Source: Mycolicibacterium gilvum
GTDB taxonomy: Bacteria; Actinomycetota; Actinomycetes; Mycobacteriales; Mycobacteriaceae
DNA: 64,000 bases
Direction: 5' to 3'
NCBI RefSeq assembly: GCF_900454025.1
Contig: NZ_UGQM01000001.1
Span: forward strand, 4,526,001 to 4,590,000
Shown: positions 9,394 through 21,300 of the stretch, piece after piece
Layout of the letters: every line of letters begins with the position of its first letter
Numbering within the stretch: the first letter of the stretch is position 1
Position numbers and translations under genes: made by a program
Notes under the pieces: generated by a model
What the model was told of the DNA's origin: nothing
Seen by the model: only the letters and a program-made list of their open reading frames with translations
Databases searched by the model: none

Positions 9394-10248
9394 TCAACGC
9401 AGGTTCAGCCCCGCCAGCAGGTCGGTTTCCCAGCCCCGCGCGTCGCGCTCACCGGCCTCGCCCCGGGCCAGCACGTAGTACTCGGTCGCGTCGACCGGCA
9501 GCGCGATGTCGTTCGACAGCGCGAAGCTGCGTCCGTCCGGCGCGACCGTGATCTGCGTTTGGTGGGCGTGCATCGCCGCGACCCGGGCCGCCGAATGCGC
9601 GCCGAGGTCCAGAGCGGCGTCGATCGTGTCATCGGTGAACCCGACGAGAGGCAGGTCGTCGGCGGTCAGCGTCACCCACCCGTCGGGGACGTCGGTCAGC
9701 GCGGCGATCCCGGTCCGCAGAGCCGAGTCCGACGTCACGGTCCAGTAGAACTTCGGGACCTGCCACGCGGCCGCCTCGACCGCGGCGGTGGTCAGCCGGT
9801 GGGTGTGGATGTGGTCCGGGTGGCCGTACCCGCCGTTCGGGTCGTAGGTGACCACGACGTGCGGGCGCAGCTCGTCGATGGCGGCGGCCAGGACCGCGGT
9901 CTGCTCGGCGACGTCGCCGTCGACGAAACGTTCCCGGCGGCGGGCCGGGGTGCCCTCCATGCCGGAGTCCCGCCAGCGGCCGGCGCCGCCGAGATAGCGG
10001 GGCCGGTCCACGCCGAGCGCGGCCAGGGCGGCGGTGAGCTCGCCGATGCGGTATCCGCCCAGCTGATCGGCGTGGTCGACGGCGAGCTGCGCCCAGCGGT
10101 CACCGATCACCTCGCCTTCCTCCCCGAGGGTGCAGGTGATGACCTGCACCTCGGCGCCGCGGGCGGTGTAGTGCGCGATGGTCGCGCCGGTGGTCAGCGT
10201 CTCGTCGTCGGGGTGGGCGTGGACGAAGAGAAGTCGCGGGGTCTCCAT
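9394..10248 (-). CDS. mshB: GlcNAc-Ins deacetylase (mycothiol biosynthesis)
   Basis: 284 aa zinc hydrolase of the PIG-L/LmbE family. Removes the acetyl group from 1-D-myo-inositol-2-acetamido-2-deoxy-glucopyranoside, the second step of mycothiol synthesis. The N-terminal HAHPDDE motif supplies two zinc ligands and the catalytic Asp; the third ligand is in [11 protein letters not shown] near residue 145. The length is normal for MshB. It lies 43 bp downstream of lpqW in the same direction. A mycothiol-conjugate amidase (Mca) is the main alternative; length and position favour MshB. Confidence 0.9.
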   Translation of the reverse strand: METPRLLFVHAHPDDETLTTGATIAHYTARGAEVQVITCTLGEEGEVIGDRWAQLAVDHADQLGGYRIGELTAALAALGVDRPRYLGGAGRWRDSGMEGTPARRRERFVDGDVAEQTAVLAAAIDELRPHVVVTYDPNGGYGHPDHIHTHRLTTAAVEAAAWQVPKFYWTVTSDSALRTGIAALTDVPDGWVTLTADDLPLVGFTDDTIDAALDLGAHSAARVAAMHAHQTQITVAPDGRSFALSNDIALPVDATEYYVLARGEAGERDARGWETDLLAGLNLR

Positions 10249-10291
10249 TCGTCCAAGCTTGCCCGGCCGCCGGCCCCTGCCGACGCCCGGC

Positions 10292-12133
10292 CTACTGGGG
10301 CAGCTTCACCCAGTCGCCGGCGTCGCCGACGATGCCGACCGGTACCGCTCCGGTCAGGCTGACGTTCTCGACGCTGGGCCCGGCCGCGACGATCGTGGTG
10401 TCCTGCAGGATCGGCAGCACCGTCGACATCTCCCACAGTCTCGGCTCGACCTCGTCGATCACCTCGGCGATGTCGGCGGTGCCCCGCAGCGCGGCGTCGA
10501 TCCTCGGCTGGATCGCGTGGTCGCAGATCCCGGTGATGTTGCTCGGGGCCTGGACGAGCTCACCGGACTCGGGTGCCGGACTCGGCGGGGTCGGCGTCGC
10601 GGTCGTGCGCGGCGGCGGGGTGCTTCCGGGCGTCTCCGACGGCGGGGGGTCGGGCGGGGGTGCCCCGGGGGTCGTCGGGACGGCGGTGGCCTCCAGCGCG
10701 GGGCAGCCGTAGCGCGACGCCAGCGAGGTCGCGAGGTCACCGCCGGCCGGGTGCCAGCCCACGACGGCGTCGACGGTGTTGTCGACCAGCGCCTCGCCGT
10801 ACAGCGTCACCGGGTCCAGCGCGGACACCGAGGCCGCGATCCCGACGTTGCGCAACTGGTCGGCGGCGGTGTTCGCGACGGCCAGCGACGTCGGGTCGTT
10901 GGCCGCGACACCGAGCACGAGTGTCAGCGGCTCGCCGTCCCTGGCGATGCGCCCGCGGCCGTTCTCCGGGGCCTGGCCCGCCACCTCGAGGGGTTCGACC
11001 TCGTAGCCGGCCTGCGCGAGCAGCGACAGGGCGTCGTCCCGCGTCATCGCAGGCGGCGCGGTCGGGACGTACCCGGGATCCGACGGGGAGCGCACCTGCG
11101 CCTGGGCCAGCGTCACGGTGTTGTCGTCGCCGGCGCCGACGGCGGCCAGCAGATCGACGTCGAGCAGACCCAGGATCGCCTTGCGGACGGGCGCCTCACT
11201 CAGCGCGGGCTGCCGGGCGCGCAGGGTCAGCGCCATGACGCGCGGGGTGACGATCCGCGCGGTGCGCACATCCGGGATCGCCGACAGCTGCGCGAAGACG
11301 GCCGAGCCGCCGTGCACCTGGGCAACCTGTGTGTCGCCGTTGCGGATCGAGTCGGCGAGCGCGGCCGGCGCCCCGCCGCGGCGGAACAGGATCAGATCCG
11401 GCGTCGCCGGCACCCCCCAGTAGCGGTCGTTGCGGGCCAGCAGGATCTCATCGCGCTGCGGATCGATGGTGTCGACCCGGAACTGCCCGCCGGTGACGGG
11501 CAGCGCCTGCGCCAGACCGGCCGAGAAGCCGCCGGGAACGTCCTTGACGATGTGGGCGGGCAGGATGTCGTTGAACAGCTCACGCCAGGCCGGGTAGGGC
11601 TGCGCGAACGTGACGACCGCGGTCTTGCCGCCTTCCACGGACTGCACACCGGTGATCAGGTCATAGCCGGCGGGGTCGACGGCGCCGGGCTGGCTGACCA
11701 TCTGCCGCCACAGGTACCAGAAGTCGTCGGCGCCGATCGGCGCGTTGTCGGTCCATTGCGCCTCGGGCCGGATCTTGTAGGTGACCGTGAACGGGTCCCG
11801 GCTGGTCACCTCCGCCGACTCCAGCAGCGTGGTGTCCATCTCCCAGCGCGAGCCGGTCGGCGTCTGCGAATCCGGGATGGGCCGGAACGAACTGGGCAGC
11901 ACCAGCGCGCTGATCGCCGCGTTCACCGGCGACTGATCCGAGAGCAGATGGGAGTTGAAGCCGGGTCCGATGGAGTCGATCGCGACGATGATCTGGGTCG
12001 CCTTCATCGGGGGCGGCGGCGTCGACTCGGTGGTGTCGGTGCTCTGCGGGGCCGGCGGCGGACTGACCGTACACCCGGACACCAACAGCATCAGCGCAAC
12101 CGCGCAGGTCAGCAGTCGGCGGGCGGTCGGCAC
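10292..12133 (-). CDS. lpqW: Lipoprotein LpqW, regulator of LAM/PIM synthesis
   Basis: 613 aa from the GTG at 12133. Residues 1-20 are a lipoprotein signal peptide ending LVSGC with lipobox Cys21, followed by a Pro/Thr/Ser linker and an oligopeptide-binding (SBP_bac_5) fold. A Pro/Thr-rich insertion lies near residues 480-530. In mycobacteria LpqW acts at the branch between polar phosphatidylinositol mannosides and lipoarabinomannan, and lpqW mutants can be rescued by pimE mutations; pimE lies 12 kb away here. The frame stays open past 12133 but loses the signal peptide at the N-terminus. GAAGG lies close before the GTG. Confidence 0.88.
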   Translation of the reverse strand: MPTARRLLTCAVALMLLVSGCTVSPPPAPQSTDTTESTPPPPMKATQIIVAIDSIGPGFNSHLLSDQSPVNAAISALVLPSSFRPIPDSQTPTGSRWEMDTTLLESAEVTSRDPFTVTYKIRPEAQWTDNAPIGADDFWYLWRQMVSQPGAVDPAGYDLITGVQSVEGGKTAVVTFAQPYPAWRELFNDILPAHIVKDVPGGFSAGLAQALPVTGGQFRVDTIDPQRDEILLARNDRYWGVPATPDLILFRRGGAPAALADSIRNGDTQVAQVHGGSAVFAQLSAIPDVRTARIVTPRVMALTLRARQPALSEAPVRKAILGLLDVDLLAAVGAGDDNTVTLAQAQVRSPSDPGYVPTAPPAMTRDDALSLLAQAGYEVEPLEVAGQAPENGRGRIARDGEPLTLVLGVAANDPTSLAVANTAADQLRNVGIAASVSALDPVTLYGEALVDNTVDAVVGWHPAGGDLATSLASRYGCPALEATAVPTTPGAPPPDPPPSETPGSTPPPRTTATPTPPSPAPESGELVQAPSNITGICDHAIQPRIDAALRGTADIAEVIDEVEPRLWEMSTVLPILQDTTIVAAGPSVENVSLTGAVPVGIVGDAGDWVKLPQ

Positions 12134-12270
12134 GCCCTTCAGGGTATCGACCGCGATATCGGGCAGCGCGGGAAGCCGGATTCGTCGGACGCCGGCCGGA
12201 GCCCATCGAATGTGCGTCCAGGGCGGTCGCCGGCGCGGATTTCCGCCCTGGCCGCACACTCGGTAAGCGG

Positions 12271-14172
<1,902 letters not shown>

Positions 14173-14179
14173 GTCGGTG

Positions 14180-14197
14180 ATTGTCGCAGTGCACTGC
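14180..14197. promoter_or_regulatory. typA -10-like hexamer and 12-bp palindrome
   Basis: GCAGTGCACTGC at 14186-14197 is a perfect palindrome directly upstream of a minus-strand GACAAT hexamer (14180-14185) that precedes the typA GTG by 7 nt. It is placed as an operator could be, in the 56-bp gap between divergent genes. Confidence 0.35.
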
Positions 14198-14228
14198 ACC
14201 GATCACGAAAACGAGAGATTCCCGTCAC

Positions 14229-14396
14229 GTGAAAGTCAACAAGCTCCTCGACGTCAAGGCCAAGAAAAAGTGTTGCCGCAGCAAGCCGAGGTGCAAGCGG
14301 TGTCCGCTGGTGCTGCACAAGGTGCGCAAGGCCGAATTGAACGGTATCCGCGGCAAGGAACTCGAGAAGGTCTTCAAGCGCGCCCGTAAGGCCTGA
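14229..14396 (+). CDS. Small basic Cys-rich (putative zinc-binding) protein
   Basis: 55 aa, about a third Lys/Arg. Contains CCRSKPRCKRCP near residues 15-26, a compact cysteine cluster suggesting zinc or nucleic-acid binding. The GTG at 14229 is chosen because upstream residues in the same frame fall in the divergent promoter. It resembles short conserved actinobacterial proteins found next to typA. Function unknown. Confidence 0.65.
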   Translation: MKVNKLLDVKAKKKCCRSKPRCKRCPLVLHKVRKAELNGIRGKELEKVFKRARKA

Positions 14397-14475
14397 CCTC
14401 CGGTTTTCAATCCCTGGGCGCCGCTACGGGCGTACCGTGGAAGAACCCGTCAGGCGTTTTCTGGAGGTGCCTTTC

Positions 14476-14748
14476 ATGACGGTTTACACGGTGCTCACCA
14501 TTGTCCTCATCACTGTGCTGGCCACGTTGACGACGCTCGCGATCTTCCTGGGACTCGCCAATTGGATCGGTGCGTTCTATGTCGTGCGATGTAGTGAATG
14601 TCGTCATCTCACGTTCAGTTCGGCGAACAGGAGTCAGGCGTCGTGCCCGCAGTGTCGCCACCCCGTCCTGACCCACCCGATCCACGCGCTGGCGCACCGG
14701 GACAGCCGCGCCGACGTGCGGGTCGCCGGGGATCGTCTGCGGTACTAG
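14476..14748 (+). CDS. Single-pass membrane protein with a zinc-ribbon tail
   Basis: 90 aa. An N-terminal hydrophobic segment (about residues 3-32) is followed by two CxxC pairs (CSEC and CPQC) 17 residues apart, a rubredoxin-like zinc ribbon on the cytoplasmic side. The ATG at 14476 has a strong GGAGGTG 7 nt upstream. Its last 106 bp overlap the predicted start of the DUF488 gene in another frame. No known family recognised. Confidence 0.7.
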   Translation: MTVYTVLTIVLITVLATLTTLAIFLGLANWIGAFYVVRCSECRHLTFSSANRSQASCPQCRHPVLTHPIHALAHRDSRADVRVAGDRLRY

Positions 14749-15284
14749 CGCCCGGGCTGCCCGGGCTGATCTCGGTGGGTCACGGCACCCTCGACCGCGC
14801 GGGGCTGACCTCACTGCTGCGCGACGCCGGGGTCGAGGTGGTCGTCGACATCCGGCGATTCCCGGGGAGTAGACGTGATCCCGAGATCGGACGCGACGCG
14901 ATGCAGGTCTGGGCGCCGGAGGCCGGGTTGGCCTACCGCTGGGATGCGGGTCTGGGCGGGCGACGCCGGCTACCCGCGGGAACCGACGTCGTCGACACGT
15001 GGTGGCGGGTAATGCAGTTCGCCGCCTACGCGGCGTACACCCGCACCGACGCGTTCGGCCGGTCGCTCGAGGCACTGCTCGCCGAGGCCGCCGCCAGGCG
15101 CGTCGCGATGATGTGCAGCGAATCGGTGTGGTGGCGTTGCCATCGCCGCCTGGTCGCCGATGTCGCCGAGTTACGCTGCGACACAGCTGTTTTCCACCTC
15201 ATGCACGACGGACGACTGGCCCGCCACGACCCGTCGGAGGGAGCTCGGGTGGCCGCCGACGGGCACGTCGTGTGGGACGGCTGA
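14643..15284 (+). CDS. DUF488 family protein
   Basis: 213 aa if translation starts at the GTG at 14643, which has AGGAG 9 nt upstream. The conserved core begins about residue 42: ISVGHGTLDRAGL, VVDIRRFPGSRRDPE, AYTRTDAFG and MCSESVWWRCHRRLVAD, the DUF488 pattern with a conserved Cys/Trp/His patch. Function unknown; some members sit near helicases or nitrate genes. The first about 40 residues are Pro/Arg-rich and may be untranslated if a start nearer 14780 is used. Confidence 0.75.
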   Translation: MPAVSPPRPDPPDPRAGAPGQPRRRAGRRGSSAVLAPGLPGLISVGHGTLDRAGLTSLLRDAGVEVVVDIRRFPGSRRDPEIGRDAMQVWAPEAGLAYRWDAGLGGRRRLPAGTDVVDTWWRVMQFAAYAAYTRTDAFGRSLEALLAEAAARRVAMMCSESVWWRCHRRLVADVAELRCDTAVFHLMHDGRLARHDPSEGARVAADGHVVWDG

Positions 15285-15291
15285 GCCCAGC

Positions 15292-16023
15292 TCACCATCC
15301 GCGACGGTGCGGCGCGGACCCGACCAGCTCGCCTTTCCCGGCGGCATCGCGGCTGCGGTAGACGATGTAGGGCCGGAACAGATAGCCGATCGGTGCGCTG
15401 AACGCGTGCACCAGCCGGGTGAAGGGCCACAGGCAGAACAGTGTCAGGCCCAGCAGCACGTGGATGTGGAACCACAGCGGGGCATCGACCATCAGATCTC
15501 CGCGCGGCTGCAGCACCCAGATGGAGCGGAACCACGGTGACACCGTCTCGCGGTAGTTGTGTTCGGCGCCCGCCGGGGTGGCGCCGATCAGCGTGCACGC
15601 CAGGCCCGCGACGATCGCCAGCACGAGAACCAGGTACATCACCTTGTCGTTGACGGTCGTCGCCATGAACACCGGACCCTGGGTGCGCCGCCGGTACACC
15701 AGCAACGAGATCCCGACCAGGGTGCACACCCCGGCGATCGCACCGAGGACGAGCGCCTGGATGTGATAGGCGTGATCGCTCAATCCCATTGCATCGGTCC
15801 ATGATTCGGGGATCACGAGACCGATGACATGCCCGACGATGACGACGAGGATGCCGAAATGGAACATCGGGCTTCCGATGCGCAGGAGCCGGCTCTCGTA
15901 GAGCTGCGACGAGCGGGTGGTCCAGCCGAACTTGTCGTAGCGGTACCGCCACCAGGTGCCGACGACCACGACGGCGAGGGTGACGTACGGGATGACGTCC
16001 CAGAAGATCTCCCACCCACTCAT
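15292..16023 (-). CDS. narI: Respiratory nitrate reductase gamma subunit (cytochrome b)
   Basis: 243 aa, five membrane helices. Holds two b-type haems and oxidises menaquinol, passing electrons to NarH. Haem-ligand candidates His55 and His65 lie in SPMFHFGILVVIVGH; the second pair is in WFHIHVLLGL and RLVHAFSAP near residues 187-207. Its start overlaps the narJ stop by 4 bp. It is the last gene of the nar operon and its stop faces the DUF488 gene 7 bp away. Confidence 0.95.
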   Translation of the reverse strand: MSGWEIFWDVIPYVTLAVVVVGTWWRYRYDKFGWTTRSSQLYESRLLRIGSPMFHFGILVVIVGHVIGLVIPESWTDAMGLSDHAYHIQALVLGAIAGVCTLVGISLLVYRRRTQGPVFMATTVNDKVMYLVLVLAIVAGLACTLIGATPAGAEHNYRETVSPWFRSIWVLQPRGDLMVDAPLWFHIHVLLGLTLFCLWPFTRLVHAFSAPIGYLFRPYIVYRSRDAAGKGELVGSAPHRRGW

Positions 16024-16685
16024 GCCAGACTCCCCTTCCGTGCCGACTCCGCACGCCTCGGCGGCACCGTCAGCGTGAACGGTTGCAGCCCGACCGCCTC
16101 GGCGGGCGGGCCCGCCTCGGCGAGCCGCTCGGCGCGGCGCAGATCCTCCTCGGTGCTCTTCGGCAATGTCGCCAGCACCGCGGCCACGACCGGTGCGTAC
16201 GGCGAGCCGGCCGCGCGCAGCGCGTCGTGCACCACGCTGATCGGCACCCGGTGACCGGTCAGCAGCCGTCGGCCGATCTCGGCGTCCACAGTCGCGGCGA
16301 ACTCCAGCACGACCGGCAGGTGGTCGGGGGCCTCACCGACCGGCGGCGCGACCCCCGCCGCCTGGTACGCGGCGGTGAACTCGAGCATCGCCTGTCCGCG
16401 GTTGCGGGTCTCCCCGGCGGTCCAGTAGGTCAGGTACATGGTGGTGCGCCGACCCAGATCGAACGTCGCGACGTAGGCCTGGGCAGCAGCCATCGCACCG
16501 AGTCCGCGGACCGCGGTCAGCGCCGACGAAAGCTGTTGGGCGGCTTCGCCGTCGATGTGCTCGACCAGCCGCGCGGCGGCGTCCAGGGATTCGTCGTCGG
16601 GGTAGCTCAGCAGCAGCGAGGCGCACTGCCACACCAGCCGGTCGGTCAGTGCCGGTGCGCGGGGACGTCCGAGCAGCCTCATCAT
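16020..16685 (-). CDS. narJ: Nitrate reductase delta subunit, NarG assembly chaperone
   Basis: 221 aa, helical TorD/NarJ-type chaperone that holds apo-NarG until the molybdenum cofactor is inserted. Typical segments are CASLLLSYPDDES near residue 25 and YLTYWTAGETRNRGQAML near 85-102. It overlaps narH and narI by 4 bp on each side, so translation is coupled. Confidence 0.93.
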   Translation of the reverse strand: MMRLLGRPRAPALTDRLVWQCASLLLSYPDDESLDAAARLVEHIDGEAAQQLSSALTAVRGLGAMAAAQAYVATFDLGRRTTMYLTYWTAGETRNRGQAMLEFTAAYQAAGVAPPVGEAPDHLPVVLEFAATVDAEIGRRLLTGHRVPISVVHDALRAAGSPYAPVVAAVLATLPKSTEEDLRRAERLAEAGPPAEAVGLQPFTLTVPPRRAESARKGSLA

Positions 16686-18334
16686 CGGTCGCCGTTCCGC
16701 GGGAACAGCCCCGACGGTGCGCCGCGGCCATCCCAGTTGAGCAGGTTGACCCGCGACGGCCGGCTCTCGTTGGCCGCCATGTGCTCGCTGGTCTGGCGCT
16801 GCTTGAGGGCGTGGAACGTCTCCACCGCGACCGGCACCGGCTGGCCACTGGCCTCCCCGAACGGCCCGGAGTCATACATCCCGGGCCCGCCCTCGAAGGA
16901 CAGCGAGCAGCCGGACTCCTCCATCGACAGGGGTTCGACGGCGGCATAGGCCGTCGGGATCACATAGCGCTCTTCGTATTTCGCCAGCGCGAGCAACCGG
17001 TACATCTGGTAGATCTGTTCCTCGGTCATGCCGACCGACTCGGGGATGTGCGGTTGGGTCTCGCGCCCGAGGTTGACGTCGCGCATGTAGGACCGCATGG
17101 CCGCCAGCCGCCTGAGCACTCGCTCGACCACGGCGGTGTCCCCGGCGGTGAACAGTCCGGCCAGGTACTCGATCGGGATGCGCAACGCCTCCAGAGCGCC
17201 GAACAGGTTCCCGAGGTCCTCACCGTCGTGACCGTCGCGGCTCACCGCATCGACCACCGGGGACAGCGGCGGGATGTACCAGACCATCGGTACGGTGCGG
17301 AATTCCGGATGCAGCGGCAGTGCCACCCCGAAGGTGTGGATCAGCGCGTAGATCGGCGATCGCTGCGCGGCCTCGATCCACTCATCGGAGATGCCCTCGG
17401 CGCGGGCGCCGCTGATCACCGCAGGATCGTTGGGATCCAACAGGATCGACCTGTGCGCCTCGTAGAGGTCGGTGTCCTTCTCCACCGACGCCGCCTCGGT
17501 CACGCGGTCGACGTCGTAGAGCACCACCCCGAGATAGCGCAGCCGGCCGACGCAGGTCTCCGAGCACACCGTCGGCAGCCCGACCTCGATCCGCGGATAG
17601 CACAGCGTGCACTTCTCGGCCTTGCCGGTCTTGTGGTTGAAGTACACCTTCTTGTACGGGCAGCCCGACACACACATCCGCCACCCGCGGCAGCGGTCCT
17701 GATCGACGAGCACGATGCCGTCCTCGCTGCGCTTGTACATCGCCCCGGACGGGCACGACGCCACGCAGGACGGGTTGAGACAGTGCTCGCAGATCCGGGG
17801 CAGGTAGAACATGAAGGTCTGTTCGAGCTCCAGGCGCACGGTCTCACTGACCTTCTCCAAGATCGGGTCGCCGGAGAGGATTTCGGTCGACCCGCCCAGG
17901 TTGTCGTCCCAGTTGGCCGACCACTCGACCTTCATCGGCTCGCCGGTGATCAGGCTGCGCGGCGGCGCGACGGGCATCTGGTCACCCAACGGCGCGTTGA
18001 TGAGGTTCTCGTAGTCGTAGGTCCACGGTTCGTAGTAGTCGTCGATCGACGGCATCTTCGGGTTGGAGAAGATGTTCAGCAGCTTGTTCAGCCGGCCACC
18101 GCCGCGCAGCTTCAGGCGGCCCCGCTTGTCGCGAACCCACCCGCCACGCCACCGTTCCTGATCCTGGTAGGTGCGCGGATACCCCTGTCCGGGGCGGGTT
18201 TCGACGTTGTTGAACCACACGTACTCGGTGCCCGGGCGATTGGTCCACGCCTGTTTGCATGTCACCGAGCAGGTGTGGCAGCCGATGCACTTGTCGAGGT
18301 TCATCACCATCGCGACCTGCGCCATGACCTTCAT
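16682..18334 (-). CDS. narH: Nitrate reductase beta subunit (iron-sulfur)
   Basis: 550 aa. Carries four clusters: Cys groups CIGCHTCSVTCKQAW, CEHCLNPSCVASCP, CRGWRMCVSGCPYKK (Trp in place of one Cys, the hallmark of the [3Fe-4S] centre) and KCTLC...CSETC. Transfers electrons from NarI haem to NarG. The ATG overlaps the narG TGA by one base (TGATG), with AGGAGG inside the end of narG. Length and motifs are normal for the family. Confidence 0.96.
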   Translation of the reverse strand: MKVMAQVAMVMNLDKCIGCHTCSVTCKQAWTNRPGTEYVWFNNVETRPGQGYPRTYQDQERWRGGWVRDKRGRLKLRGGGRLNKLLNIFSNPKMPSIDDYYEPWTYDYENLINAPLGDQMPVAPPRSLITGEPMKVEWSANWDDNLGGSTEILSGDPILEKVSETVRLELEQTFMFYLPRICEHCLNPSCVASCPSGAMYKRSEDGIVLVDQDRCRGWRMCVSGCPYKKVYFNHKTGKAEKCTLCYPRIEVGLPTVCSETCVGRLRYLGVVLYDVDRVTEAASVEKDTDLYEAHRSILLDPNDPAVISGARAEGISDEWIEAAQRSPIYALIHTFGVALPLHPEFRTVPMVWYIPPLSPVVDAVSRDGHDGEDLGNLFGALEALRIPIEYLAGLFTAGDTAVVERVLRRLAAMRSYMRDVNLGRETQPHIPESVGMTEEQIYQMYRLLALAKYEERYVIPTAYAAVEPLSMEESGCSLSFEGGPGMYDSGPFGEASGQPVPVAVETFHALKQRQTSEHMAANESRPSRVNLLNWDGRGAPSGLFPRNGDR

Positions 18335-21300
18335 CAGTAGACCACCTCCTGTGAGCGGCGGCGCACCACCGTCACCTCGTCACGCTGATTTCCGGTCGGC
18401 CCGAGATAGTTGAACGCGAACGCCGTCTGGGCGTATCCGCCGGCCAGATGGCTGGGTTTGACGAGCAGCCTGGTCAGGGAATTGTGAATGCCGCCGCGCC
18501 GTCCCGTCGTCTCGGTCAGTGGTACGTCGATGGTGCGTTCCTGGGCGTGGTAGACGTAGACGACGCCTTCGGGCATCCGATGGCTGACAATGGCCCGGCA
18601 CACCAGCACACCGTTGCGGTTGACGGCCTCGACCCAGTCGTTGTCGCGCACTTCGATTTTCGCGGCGTCCGCCGGGCTCATCCACATCGTCGGCCCGCCA
18701 CGCGACAACGACAGCATGAACAGGTTGTCCTGATACTCGGAATGGATCGACCACTTCGAGTGCGGGGTCAGGTAGCGCACGGTCAGTCCGAGTTCGCCGC
18801 GAGCCCCGACAGCGGGCTCGCCGAACAGGCGGCCCAGATCGAGCGGCGGACGGTACACCGGCAGCTGCTCGCCGAGTTCCTCCAGCCAGTCGTGGTCGAG
18901 GTAGAAATGCATGCGGCCGGTGAGGGTGTGAAAAGGCTTGAGCTGCTCGATGTTCACGGTGAACGGTGCGTATCGGCGTCCGCCGGTCTCGCTGCCCGAC
19001 CATTCCGGGCTGGTGATCACCGGCACCGGTCGGGCCTGGGTGTCGGCGTAGGTGATGCGGCGTTCCTCGCTGCCCTCGGCCAGGTGCGCCAACGGCCTGC
19101 CGGTGCGCCGCTCCAGTTCGCGGAAACCCTCGACGGCCAGGCGCCCGTTCGAGGTGCCCGAGAGCGCGAGGATCACGTCGGCCATTCGCTCGGCGGTGGT
19201 GATCGCCGGACGGCCCGCGGCCGGACCGGAGTCGAGCACGCCGAACTTGCGGGCGAGCTCACCGACTTCCTGGTCCGGGTGGGTCGTGACGCCCTTGGTG
19301 GTGAGTCCGAGCGTGTCGACCAGCGGGCCGAGCGTGGACCACTTGTCGGCGATCGCCGTGTAGTCGCGTTCCACCACCGCGATCGGGCCGATCGTCCTGC
19401 CGGGCACCGGGACTTCGCCGGTATCCCGCCAATCCCGGTGCGTCCCGGCCGGGTATGCCATCGCACCGGGGGTGTCGTGCTGCAGTGCGCCGAGCACCAC
19501 GTCGGTGCGCGTGCCCAGGTGGGTGCGCGCCAGCGTCGAGAACGCGCGCGCCACCGCGCCGAACGCGTCGTAGTCCGACCGGGTCTCCCACGGCGGATCG
19601 ATGGCCGGGCTGAACGCGTGGACGTAGGGGTGCATGTCGGTCGACGACAGATCGGCCTTCTCGTACCACGTCGCCGCGGGCAGCACCACGTCGGAGAGCA
19701 GCGTCGTCGACGTCATCCGGAAGTCGATCGACATCAGCAGGTCCAGCTTGCCCTCCGGGATGTCGTCGGGCCACACGACGTCGGCGGGGCGCAGCGCTTC
19801 GGGGGTCGGGGTGGCCTGCAGGTTGGAGTCGGTGCCGAGCAGATGCCGCAGGAAGTACTCGTTGCCCTTGCTCGACGAGCCGAGCAGATTGGCCCGCCAC
19901 ACGTTGAGGACCCGCGGCCAGTTCGCCGGGTTGTCGGGGTCGGTGACCGCCATCGTCACCTCGCCGGACGCGAGCTTCTCGCACACGTACTGCGGGATGT
20001 CGCGTCCCGCGGCGAGCGCCTCGTCGGCGATGTCGAGGCTGTTGCGGTCGAACTGGGGGTAGAACGGCATCCACCCCATCGCGGCGGCCGCGGCGACCAC
20101 ATCCATGGTGTGCTTGCCGGTGAAACGTCCGCGGGCAGTGGGACTGGCCAGCGTGTCGGCACGGTAGCCGTCGTAGCGCCACTGGTCGGTGTGGGCGTAC
20201 CAGTACGACGTCCCGGGCATCTGGCGCGGCGGCCGGGACCAGTCGAGCGCCGAACCCATCGTCGCCCATCCGGTGACCGGCCGGCACTTCTCCTGACCGA
20301 CGTAGTGCGCCCAGCCGCCGCCGTTGCGGCCCATCGACCCGGTCAGCAGCAGCATCGCCAGCACCGCGCGGTAGGTGGTGTCCCCGTGGAACCACTGGCA
20401 GATGCCCGCGCCCATGATGATCATCGACCGGCCGCCGGATTCCTCGGCGTTGCGGGCGAATTCGCGTGCCACGCGGGTGGCCTGAGCGGCCGACACCCCG
20501 GTGATCGGTTCCTGCCAGGCCGGCGTGTACGGGCTCTCCACATCGTCGTAGCCGGTCGGCCAGTCCCCCGGCAGCCCGGACCGTGCGACACCGTACTGGG
20601 CCAGCATCAGATCGAACACCGTGCAGACGCGGTGCGCACCGACCTGGCGCACGGGCACGCCGCGCAGCATGGTCGCGCCGTGCCCGTCGACGGTGTCGAA
20701 GCGCGACAGCGTCACCGCCGCGGTCGCCCCGTCGTGCACCTCCCCGGTCGCCACGGTCAACGCCGGCACCACGTCCCCGAGGTCGAGGTTCCACCTGCCC
20801 ACACCCTCGTCGCCGTAGCGGAAACCGAGCGAACCGGGCGGCACGGTCACCGAATCGGTGGCGAGGTTGAGCAACGCGGGTTTGAACTCGGCGTTCTCGC
20901 CGCCGTACGCGGGTCCGAGGTCTGCGGCGGTGAGCATCTTGCCCGGCACCGTGACCCCGCCGCGCTCTTCGAGCTTGACCAGGAACGGGAGATCGGTGTA
21001 GGTGCGCACATACTCGTCGAAGAACGGGACACGCTGTCGGACAAAGTTTTCGGTGAGGATGACATGGCCCATCGCCATGGCGAGCGCGCCGTCGGTGCCG
21101 GCCGCACACGGCATCCACTCGTCGGCGAACTTGGTGTTGTCGGCGTAGTCGGGACTGACGCTGACCACCTTCGTGCCGCGGTAGCGCACCTCCGCCATCC
21201 AGTGCGCATCCGGGGTACGGGTCACCGGCACGTTGGAGCCCCACATCATCAGATATGTTGCGTCCCACCAGTCCCCGGACTCGGGTACGTCGGTCTGATC

